Origin: a virus
IMG/VR virus record: IMGVR_UViG_3300027917_000032
Coordinates: 23,929 to 87,928 of that record
Length of the DNA stretch: 64,000 bases
Strand: one strand, 5' to 3'
The notes under the pieces were generated by a model. That model did no database searches. It saw nothing but the letters and a program-made list of their open reading frames with translations, and had not been told where the DNA came from. The translations under genes and the position numbers were made by a program. This document shows, one piece after another, positions 56,811 through 63,960 of this stretch. The first letter of the stretch is position 1. Each line of letters opens with the position of its first letter.

Positions 56811-58517
56811 TTAAACGTCAGGAGTGCGGATCGCGGTAGCACTACCGCCATTAGAGCCTAGTGTACCAGTCGTCTCAAAGGTCTTGATCGGCGTACCTCC
56901 ACCGTCACGAACGCGAATAAACAGCGTCCTATCCGAGTTATACACAGTTGTAAATGCTTCGTTTGCCGCCGCCGCCAGCTTATCAATGTACGCCAAAAAG
57001 ACATTGTTACCAGCCGTGGCGTCATCTGGGTCTTGCCAGTCGGAGGAGGCGATGGTAAACTCGTCATCGCCATCGTGGGCCGTATAAGCAACTAGTCGGT
57101 ATCGACCATCGTCCAATTGAACTCGCAACTGACCAGTAGAAGGCGTATCCGCAGGAATGTTCCCTGTGCCAACATTAACAGTGTTTTCGGCAGGACCACT
57201 CAGCGTAACGCCTAGCGTCATCTGATCGTAGTCAATATTTGACGAAGCATCATTCGTGACCAAGACGCGATCCTCACCACTCTCCAACCCGAATACTGTG
57301 AATGTCACGTTATTCGGAGGCAGAACTTGAGCATTGTTCAAGTCAAAAACTTTATCCGCCGCCGACAGATCAGCCTTTTCAATACCGACGCCATAAGCGC
57401 CAATGATAGCCGAGCCGGTCGAGACACCGATGAAGGGTGTGGAAATTGTCCGCTCAGTGACAGTCCCCGCCGTTCCTGTCGCGCCACCATTTCCAGTAAT
57501 GGTATTCGCGTTAGGCGGCACGCCTGTCAAGAGTTGCAGCCACAGTTTTGACGTAGAAGTAGCATCGGTATCGTCAACCGCCAAAAGTTGACCAGTACCA
57601 GCCGTTGCTCCCGTGCCCCAGGAAAGTGATTCGGGCTCAACCCAGGTGCCCGTACCTGGAGTGATAGCGACCTGATGCGTGATGCCGCGAAATAGCTCAC
57701 CGTTCAAGCCATACAGCGTCGAGCTAGAACCGTCCCGAGTAAGCCACTTCATTCGTTCGTAGAAGTCGTTGATCGAACGAGTTGGCTGATTAGTGTTCCA
57801 CTCGCTGTAGTAATACTCATCAACGCTATTGTTGTCTACGTCGATATTGGCATAACCTTCCGTTGTATTGGTAATACCAGTCCAACCTGAGACAGTACCT
57901 TCAGCCGTCTCATTGTTCAAGTCATTACTGTCAGTCAACGCAAGCACATTATTACCACGCGATGTGCCATTGATCTTGAACTCGGAGTAGGTGTTTCCAA
58001 ATGTTCTCGATGTACCAATGAGACGCCGACCATCAATATCGGCCCCTGCTGTGCGAGTCTTAATCATAAAACGGTGCGAGATACCCGCTGTTGCGTCCGC
58101 ATTAAGACCGCCCCCACCGAAATTCCACCAGTCGTCGCTCAAGACTGCGCCATCTTGAATAATCTGAATCTGCACGTCAGAATTGCCGAAGTTTACGATA
58201 CCATCGTAATATTCTTCGGTGCCACCCGTGCCCTGAATGATGGACCCATCATAAAGATGCTCGGCAGCCATATCGTCAATATTGTAACTGCCCTTCAACG
58301 TGATAATGTTGTCAGTGGATCGTTCAGATGGCGTAGCGTCCGTAATGTCTAATTGGTCATCGCCAGAACTCACTTCTTGATCTGCAAAGTCTTGCAGCCA
58401 ACGATGGAATTGAATCACAGTAGCGTAGCTAGGTGACGCCCCACCGTGGTCATCGCCAATATACCGAATATTTCCCGTGGACCGTGTGATAGTCCAGTCG
58501 CCGTCTACCATCGCCAT
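56811..58517 (-). CDS. Large virion fibre or appendage protein
   Basis: A 568-residue protein (MAMVDGDWTITRSTGNIRYI...). An amino-terminal beta part (SYATVIQFHRWLQDFADQEV, YYDGIVNFGNSDVQIQIIQD) recurs in phage appendage proteins, followed by Gly/Thr-rich strands and a carboxyl part with FLAYIDKLAAAANEAFTTV and RTLFIRVRDGGGTPIKTFET. GGAG lies 7 bases before the ATG. Confidence 0.75.
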   Translation of the reverse strand: MAMVDGDWTITRSTGNIRYIGDDHGGASPSYATVIQFHRWLQDFADQEVSSGDDQLDITDATPSERSTDNIITLKGSYNIDDMAAEHLYDGSIIQGTGGTEEYYDGIVNFGNSDVQIQIIQDGAVLSDDWWNFGGGGLNADATAGISHRFMIKTRTAGADIDGRRLIGTSRTFGNTYSEFKINGTSRGNNVLALTDSNDLNNETAEGTVSGWTGITNTTEGYANIDVDNNSVDEYYYSEWNTNQPTRSINDFYERMKWLTRDGSSSTLYGLNGELFRGITHQVAITPGTGTWVEPESLSWGTGATAGTGQLLAVDDTDATSTSKLWLQLLTGVPPNANTITGNGGATGTAGTVTERTISTPFIGVSTGSAIIGAYGVGIEKADLSAADKVFDLNNAQVLPPNNVTFTVFGLESGEDRVLVTNDASSNIDYDQMTLGVTLSGPAENTVNVGTGNIPADTPSTGQLRVQLDDGRYRLVAYTAHDGDDEFTIASSDWQDPDDATAGNNVFLAYIDKLAAAANEAFTTVYNSDRTLFIRVRDGGGTPIKTFETTGTLGSNGGSATAIRTPDV

Positions 58518-58530
58518 AATAGAACTCCGT

Positions 58531-59037
58531 TTATAGTGGGGTTACTGTGATGCTTGTCAACTTTCCGTTCGTGTACCCGAATGTGGAAAGTGTTTGTGTT
58601 TCAGTATCAGAGATGGTTTGAAGTTGTCCGCCACTGTATCCAAATGTCTTCGTGCCACCTGAAGTTGTTACTGTGGTTAGTTGGTCCCCAGTATACCCAA
58701 ATGTTGTATCTTCAGGTCCAACTGACGTGGACGCTATGGTAATTGTTCCGCTGCCGTGAGTAATAAGGATACCATTACCAGCCGACAGGGCTTTGTACTC
58801 TAATGCAGTGCCATCATTCTGAACACCGAGAAGTGTATTACCTGCCCCATAGTTCGCAATAACATCGAGTACACTTGAATAGGCATCAAGTACCTTTTCC
58901 AATGACCTGATTTCCGCACGGTAGCGAGCCGCGAACTCCACGTCTGGAGTCTTATCGGTGGTTATATCGGGATACTTCTCCGTAGTACCATCCCAGATAT
59001 TATCAGGAAAGATTGGGTCGGGCACAGACTTCGCCAT
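58531..59037 (-). CDS. Fibre-type protein with FPxxxWDG module and YD-like repeats
   Basis: A 168-residue protein. The amino module PDPIFPDNIWDGTTEKYPDI plus RYRAEIRSLEKVLDAY is shared with 53909 and 59037. The carboxyl end contains three short repeats: FGYTGDQLTTV, FGYSGGQLQTI and FGYTNGKLTSI, similar in form to RHS/YD repeats. GGAG lies upstream of the ATG. It is probably a virion appendage. Confidence 0.74.
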   Translation of the reverse strand: MAKSVPDPIFPDNIWDGTTEKYPDITTDKTPDVEFAARYRAEIRSLEKVLDAYSSVLDVIANYGAGNTLLGVQNDGTALEYKALSAGNGILITHGSGTITIASTSVGPEDTTFGYTGDQLTTVTTSGGTKTFGYSGGQLQTISDTETQTLSTFGYTNGKLTSITVTPL

Positions 59038-59573
59038 CAGTCAAGCTCCGGGCTCTCCAGTACGTCTTGCAACTCCTTAACCTGCTCTGCTAGATGGTCA
59101 CATCGCGCTTCCATATCTCGACGCAACTTTGTCAAATTGACCCGCATACTGTTGGAAAGCACTTCCAGTGTATGCTCTGTCTCTGTCTTGAGTTTCTTGT
59201 AAGCGTCAATCAAAGATTGTGTTCGGAGAAAAAGTTTCTTTACGCCTCTCTTCAAGCGATCATGCTCACCTTTAACATCCGCTTCCTCGATTGCGGCTCG
59301 CAATTCGTCCACGTCTTTTTGAAGGTTTGCGGGTGGCGATAGCTGCTCCAAGTTCTTCACTAATCCCTTGACCTTATCCTTAGCTTCGTGGATTTCTTTG
59401 GCGACATTAGGCATAGCTTCCGTGCTGTCTGTTAAGTTCAAAATATAGCTTTGCGTCGCCTGCAACTCGTCAAGCATAGCCATCCAATCAGCGTGGTCTG
59501 GTCCTTTCACGTTGTCCAGATCAAGCCTGGACTTACTTCGACCGTCCCAAATTTTTTGCGGAAAGTTAGCCAT
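59037..59573 (-). CDS. Long coiled-coil protein with FPxxxWDG module
   Basis: A 178-residue protein starting MANFPQKIWDGRSKSRLDLD, the same module as in two other fibre-cluster proteins. The rest is a long coiled coil (DKVKGLVKNLEQLSPPANLQ, KKLKTETEHTLEVLSNSMR, MEARCDHLAEQVKELQDVL). It may form the shaft of a fibre. The ATG at 59573 is chosen over a TTG 2 codons earlier; AGG lies upstream. Confidence 0.74.
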   Translation of the reverse strand: MANFPQKIWDGRSKSRLDLDNVKGPDHADWMAMLDELQATQSYILNLTDSTEAMPNVAKEIHEAKDKVKGLVKNLEQLSPPANLQKDVDELRAAIEEADVKGEHDRLKRGVKKLFLRTQSLIDAYKKLKTETEHTLEVLSNSMRVNLTKLRRDMEARCDHLAEQVKELQDVLESPELD

Positions 59574-59575
59574 GT

Positions 59576-59764
59576 TCAAACCTCAATCGGCTTACTCGTG
59601 ATGAAACGGAGGGCCACATTCAAAGCACCTTGCACCGCGATGAGTACCGAAATCACTTCGGGATGCTCAGCAATAACTTCGTGCCCTACGGCATAGCCAA
59701 CCAGCCCAACGCCGAAAGTGAGCGCGTTGATCCAGAAAGTTTTGCTTGCGTACCATTTCTTCAT
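59576..59764 (-). CDS. Small two-helix membrane protein, holin-like
   Basis: A 62-residue protein (MKKWYASKTFWINALTFGVG...). The pattern W..SKT.W.N, then two hydrophobic helices (LTFGVGLVGYAVG and VISVLIAVQGALNVALRF), ending in RFITSKPI, is common in phage small membrane proteins often called holins. GGAGATAACC precedes the ATG. Membrane location is likely, lysis function unproven. Confidence 0.75.
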   Translation of the reverse strand: MKKWYASKTFWINALTFGVGLVGYAVGHEVIAEHPEVISVLIAVQGALNVALRFITSKPIEV

Positions 59765-59776
59765 GGTTATCTCCTT

Positions 59777-60526
59777 TCAAAAGGATTCATCTTTGTATCG
59801 GTGACACGCACTTGATCGCGCCTTTACATTGAACAAATCTTGTAACTGGCACTCAAGGTGAGGATTATTGTCATCAATGGCGCATTGTTGTGCGAGTAAA
59901 TTCCGCAGTGAAGCAGTCGGCCAGCGAATTGTCTCGTCGGGACGGTAGAGAAGTGTCGCATCCTCGGGTAAGTCGTCACCTAGTCCCGGTGGCGGCGGCC
60001 CATAAAGTCCAAGTTCGTACATCACCGACCATGTATATCTGATTTTGTCCTGGCCGTTTTGCGTTGTCTCTACTGGAAGTGACGCGCCGGTATCATAGTT
60101 GTAGACATACAGGCTCCAATTTTGCCGCTTCACCGAGTCTCCAGTGTATTCAAAATAGATCGGCGGCGTCTTGAACGTCCCTCCTGAAAGTAACACATCA
60201 CCATCCGTGTACCCAGCTACGTTTGCCGTAAACTCTTGGTCTACGATAAGTTGAATACCGTTTAACGGAAACCACTCAGGGAGATATTGGGTGGCAAATG
60301 TCAACCCGTCCGAAACGCGTGTGAATTGCAATACTGCCGATTGGCCGGGAGGTACGTATCCCAGGTAGGTTTGCTTCTCGTCCATCGGCAAGTAAGCAGC
60401 ATTGTGCTCGGGGTCGGTGCGTCTGAGATGCCACTGCATCTCTTGATACGCAACACGTCGTTGCCCGATGTAGGGGTACTCCCCTATGACAACCTGATTC
60501 GCAAACCAGTCGGAAAAGACGCCCAT
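59777..60526 (-). CDS. Triplicated family, copy 3
   Basis: A 249-residue protein. The amino end MGVFSDWFANQVVIGEYPYI with QRRVAYQEMQWHLRR and the end RWPTASLRNLLAQQCAIDDN with LECQLQDLF match the next two genes upstream. The middle is a beta domain (TFATQYLPEWFPLNGIQLIV, YFEYTGDSVKRQNWSLYVY). It is probably a virion-associated or early late-phase protein. GGAG lies 5 bases before the ATG. Confidence 0.72.
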   Translation of the reverse strand: MGVFSDWFANQVVIGEYPYIGQRRVAYQEMQWHLRRTDPEHNAAYLPMDEKQTYLGYVPPGQSAVLQFTRVSDGLTFATQYLPEWFPLNGIQLIVDQEFTANVAGYTDGDVLLSGGTFKTPPIYFEYTGDSVKRQNWSLYVYNYDTGASLPVETTQNGQDKIRYTWSVMYELGLYGPPPPGLGDDLPEDATLLYRPDETIRWPTASLRNLLAQQCAIDDNNPHLECQLQDLFNVKARSSACHRYKDESF

Positions 60527-60528
60527 AA

Positions 60529-61242
60529 CTACTCCACGTTCAAAAGATCGAGAAGTTGGTCTTCCAGTGCTGGGTTATTGTCCTCAATTGCTGCTTGCTT
60601 GGCGAGCATCATTCGCAACGACGCACTCGGCCACCAAGCAAGTTTGTCTGGAGTGTTCAGTAGCTTGAAGCCTTTGGGTAAGAGATGCCCTTGCGGTGGC
60701 AAATCGTACAAGCCAATGAGTCCCAGAGCGTACAACACTGCCCAAGTATAGCGGGTTGATTGCCCATGCCGGTATGTTACTGTGGCGAGCGGGCCGCTGT
60801 TGAAATAGGTAAACTCGCCCTGCAAGTCGCCCCAGTTTCGGAAGTCGCCGCCAACATAAGAAATAAGTAATGGCGACGTCGTGCTAACCGATCCACTAAT
60901 GCGTACAATATCACCATTCTGATAACCGGGAATAACGCCGTTGCAGCCGTTGTTAATGGCTGTGTTAACGACGTTTGGCTGTTGGTCATTACCCGTATCT
61001 ATCTCCGACGATGTAGCCTGAATACCATTAGGGTCCGTGATGGTGAGCGTGTACTTTGAAAACACATGTCCAATCGACGTAACGCCTTGTATCTCGTTTG
61101 AAAATTCAAAGGAGGGGTGCATATCTGCCGTATTACGCTTAATCAATTGCGTAATTTCTTGATACGCCACCCGTCTCGGACCCGAGCGGGGTGGAATACC
61201 TAATACAACCTGATTATCGAACCACTCTGAAATCGCGCTCAT
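60529..61242 (-). CDS. Triplicated family, copy 2
   Basis: A 237-residue paralogue: MSAISEWFDNQVVLGIPPRS, PRRVAYQEITQLIKR, a beta middle (YTLTITDPNGIQATSSEIDT) and the end WWPSASLRMMLAKQAAIEDN with LEDQLLDLLNVE. The ATG overlaps the upstream stop (ATGA). The function is unknown. Confidence 0.72.
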   Translation of the reverse strand: MSAISEWFDNQVVLGIPPRSGPRRVAYQEITQLIKRNTADMHPSFEFSNEIQGVTSIGHVFSKYTLTITDPNGIQATSSEIDTGNDQQPNVVNTAINNGCNGVIPGYQNGDIVRISGSVSTTSPLLISYVGGDFRNWGDLQGEFTYFNSGPLATVTYRHGQSTRYTWAVLYALGLIGLYDLPPQGHLLPKGFKLLNTPDKLAWWPSASLRMMLAKQAAIEDNNPALEDQLLDLLNVE

Positions 61243-61943
61243 CGTCTTACTCGAAAAAGATCATTTAACCGTGCGCGAAGCTCGACGCTTTCATCCTCGA
61301 TACTAGCTTGTTCGGCTAACACTGCTCGAAGCGAGGCGCTCGGCCACTTAGGATTTTCACCAGGGGAGGTTAAAAGTGTCTCTGGCAACGTTCCCCACGG
61401 CGGCGGCTCTTTAATCATCCCCAAGCTGTGCATCACGGCCCATGCGTGTCGATTCGGTTGACCGTAAGTAGTTGTAAGATCGTAGTAATAGACAGGGCTC
61501 GGAGTGGTTCGCACGATCTTTAATGCGGCCCAGGGTTTACTCTGAACGGAAGTTCCACTGAGCGTGATTGAAAGATAAGGTGAACTCGTCAGCGAACCTG
61601 CGACAACTGCGTGCGCCTTGGCCCACGAGGGCACTTCTTGACTAAACGCTGTATCTACGGCATTTTCAACTTCTCTTTTGTCATCGACCCAGGAGATAGG
61701 GACGGATTCGTACACATTCCCAGACTTAAAGAATGTGAAGACGAATTTGCAAACTTCAAAAGTCTGCAAGCCTTCATTCATCTGGTAGACGGTGTTTCGC
61801 TCTTTGAAGTCGGCATCCGGCTCCGGGTCGAAGCGGCTTTCGAGCCGTTTAAGTTCGCGGTAGGCTTTGCGACGTGCCCCATTTTGCAACGCAGGGCCAT
61901 CAAACAGTGGTGTCACATAGATAAAATCGCTGTATACGCCCAT
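61239..61943 (-). CDS. Triplicated family, copy 1
   Basis: A 234-residue paralogue and the second gene of unit L2: MGVYSDFIYVTPLFDGPALQ, ARRKAYRELKRLESRFDPEP, and the end KWPSASLRAVLAEQASIEDE with LRARLNDLFRVRR. All three copies keep the W-P-(S/T)-A-S-L-R and (A/S)IxD motifs at the end. AGGAGTAGC precedes the ATG. Confidence 0.72.
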   Translation of the reverse strand: MGVYSDFIYVTPLFDGPALQNGARRKAYRELKRLESRFDPEPDADFKERNTVYQMNEGLQTFEVCKFVFTFFKSGNVYESVPISWVDDKREVENAVDTAFSQEVPSWAKAHAVVAGSLTSSPYLSITLSGTSVQSKPWAALKIVRTTPSPVYYYDLTTTYGQPNRHAWAVMHSLGMIKEPPPWGTLPETLLTSPGENPKWPSASLRAVLAEQASIEDESVELRARLNDLFRVRR

Positions 61944-61944
61944 G

Positions 61945-62466
61945 CTACTCCTGCTCCTGCGACGCGATGGCGGCTACGATCCGTTCGCTGATGCGGTCCA
62001 CAATCGACTCGTAACCGTCGATATGTTCAAGCTCGGCCATGAGGATGCCCACAATCTCTTGCGCGAGGGTAAGGATGGCCCCTTTAGACAACAGGTTGCC
62101 CAAGTTGACTTCCAACTTGTGACAACTCGTAATGAGGCGCTCAAGAGTGAGCAGATAGGTGTTCACGGTGCCGCAGGCTTGGAGGAAATCGGCGTTACTC
62201 TCCACCAGATTAAGCCGTCGCTCAATCATCGCGCGGGCCAGGGCGATCTCTTCGCGTAGCGATTTGAGTTCTTCAACCTGGCTGTGGCGTCCTGCGGCTC
62301 CCGCTGTGATCGGGTCGGTGAGAAGGTACGTCCGAAGGGACTGCTTGTTTTCGTAGTCAACGTCTCGCATGTGATACTCACAATAAGGTTTCCCATCCAC
62401 GGCGAGGCTGGTGCATTGGCCGTTCCGCCGCGTCGCCGCGCACCTTCTGGGATGGTTTGCTTGCAT
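61945..62466 (-). CDS. Zinc-finger protein, first gene of unit L2
   Basis: A 173-residue protein. The amino finger RRCAATRRNGQCTSLAVDG then KPYCEYHMRD gives a C...C...CxxxH set. The rest is helical (SQVEELKSLREEIALARAMI, LLTLERLITSCHKLEVNLG). The small terminase of some phages has a similar finger plus helices, so a terminase small subunit is possible, as is a transcription regulator of the late unit. The ATG at 62466 is fixed by GGAGGATCGTCT, the end of the 28-bp element; a 27-codon extension through that element is rejected. Confidence 0.72.
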   Translation of the reverse strand: MQANHPRRCAATRRNGQCTSLAVDGKPYCEYHMRDVDYENKQSLRTYLLTDPITAGAAGRHSQVEELKSLREEIALARAMIERRLNLVESNADFLQACGTVNTYLLTLERLITSCHKLEVNLGNLLSKGAILTLAQEIVGILMAELEHIDGYESIVDRISERIVAAIASQEQE

Positions 62467-62472
62467 AGACGA

Positions 62473-62500
62473 TCCTCCATAGTATATGGTAGCTACGTTT
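62473..62500 (-). promoter_or_regulatory. 28-bp operon-head element, copy 3 (unit L2)
   Basis: On the minus strand it is identical to the copy before the ParB-like gene: AAACGTAGCTACCATA, TACT, ATGGAGGA, then 7 bases to the ATG. It would drive the whole 35-kb morphogenesis unit. The AT-rich AAAAATCGG triplet lies just upstream. Confidence 0.8.
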
Positions 62501-62517
62501 GGGCAAAATGTAGCACG

Positions 62518-62544
62518 AAAAATCGGAAAAATCGGCAAAATCGG
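62518..62544. repeat. Three tandem 9-mers AAAAATCGG
   Basis: Two perfect copies and one starting with C, directly upstream of the L2 operon-head element. This AT-rich tract could be an UP-like element or a protein-binding array. Confidence 0.8.
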
Positions 62545-62594
62545 CAAATTTTAACACCCTCTCAGACGCCCCAGGAGGCCCGTAGAGGGCCGCA

Positions 62595-62659
62595 ACCCGC
62601 AGGGTGCCCTCGGACTACCCGCAGGGTGCCCAAGAGCACGGGGAACCCGCAGGGTGCCC
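62595..62659 (+). repeat. Three direct repeats of ACCCGCAGGGTGCCC
   Basis: Copies at 62595-62609, 62617-62631 and 62645-62659 with spacings of 22 and 28 bases. Related half-units (GCGGGTTGCGGGTTCCCT) follow in inverted sense near 62702. This is likely an array of protein-binding sites. Confidence 0.88.
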
Positions 62660-62892
62660 TCGATTTGACCCCGCCCCGGCTCCCGCTCTAGCTCTAGCTC
62701 CTGCGGGTTGCGGGTTCCCTCGGAGTTTTGACGCGTCAATACCTCAAAAGTGGGGTTCACAGCCCGTGGAAAGGGCGGCGGATGGGACCCCTCGCCAGAG
62801 GGGGTTACCCGCAAGAAATTTGACCCCTACCACCGGCACTACCGGTACACCCCTCCCAATCATCACCATCAGAACCCCCGCATCATCGTCAC

Positions 62893-62912
62893 GACCCCGA
62901 CAATCGTTACAA
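62893..62912 (-). repeat. 20-bp dispersed repeat, inverted copy
   Basis: The reverse complement reads TTGTAACGATTGTCGGGGTC and matches the copies at 63155 and 63932. Confidence 0.85.
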
Positions 62913-63154
62913 TCCACAACACCGTCATACACGATACCATCGTCACCACCGACACAACCCGCAACCCGCGTGACACTTGTATCGGTTATGCCGGTTGTCC
63001 GGTTGTATCGTTTACATGAGTACTGCGGGTTGTGGCAGGAGGATGGATTGTCGGGGTCAGATCGTATAGATCGGTTGAGATGATTGGGATGATTGTGACG
63101 GTTAGGAGGGTTATGATGATTGGGATGGTGGTATCGTATACATGAGTGTTGTGG

Positions 63155-63177
63155 GTTGTAACGATTGTCGGGGTCCG
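63155..63177 (+). repeat. 23-bp dispersed repeat, direct copy 1
   Basis: GTTGTAACGATTGTCGGGGT followed by CCG, identical over 23 bases to 63932-63954. Confidence 0.9.
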
Positions 63178-63448
63178 CGATGCGCGGGGTGGGATTATGC
63201 CGGTTATACCTGTTAAAAAGTATTGGTGGGTTGTGCCGGTTGTGTAACTGACGCGCGGCAGACGGCGGTTCGATTGTAGTGGTTGTAATCGACGCGTCGG
63301 ATAGGATGGATCGGCGTGTTATGACGTTTCATCCACTAAAAACGACTTTTATCCTACCACTTTCGGGGGGTTCATCCACTGTCCGCGCGACGCGGCGAAA
63401 TCAGATTATGCCGATATTTCCAGTGTTTCTGTCTTTTACTTTTACTAT

Positions 63449-63565
63449 AGTGGATAGAATTGAGTGGATAGAAAGAAAAAAAAGATATGTAGAGATAGAA
63501 ATAATAAAAATATCTGTAGGGAGAGTTTTGTGCGCCATCCACTATTTCATCCTATCTGACGCGTC
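63449..63565 (-). repeat. About 118-bp element, inverted copy of 22282-22400
   Basis: On the minus strand it starts GACGCGTCAGATAGGATG, runs through CTCTCCCTACAGATATTTT and ends with two ATCCACT sites. It lies upstream of unit L2 as its partner lies upstream of R1. Confidence 0.85.
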
Positions 63566-63931
63566 TATAACGATTTTTCAGCCTGCAAAAATAGGGGTTT
63601 CCGCACAACCCCCAAGACTCATACCCCCCATATTAGGTAGGATAGATGCCTGAAAATAGTGGATGAACCCCCCGAAAGGGTTAGGATAAATCCGATAATC
63701 GGCACAATCCATCCACTGAGAAACCCCTACTTTCAGGGGGATACCCCTACTTATGAGGGGTCCGGTCATACTGGTCCTAACGATTATGCCCCTCATAGGT
63801 GGGGGTGTAAATACATAGGGGGGGAGGGTGCGATTGCACTAATAGGGGAGGTTGTAACACCCTAAACGATTACACTAATGCCACCCGAAAGTAGGGTCTT
63901 GCGGGTCGCACCGCACCCCTCATAAGTAGGG

Positions 63932-63954
63932 GTTGTAACGATTGTCGGGGTCCG
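63932..63954 (+). repeat. 23-bp dispersed repeat, direct copy 2
   Basis: Identical over 23 bases to 63155-63177, 777 bases further right, just before the 7-bp tandem array. Confidence 0.9.
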
Positions 63955-63960
63955 CTCCCC

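Noticed and set aside
63279-63865. Plus-strand frames in the repeat-rich region
   Set aside because: They run through the 118-bp element and short motifs, lack ribosome sites and have no protein-like composition.
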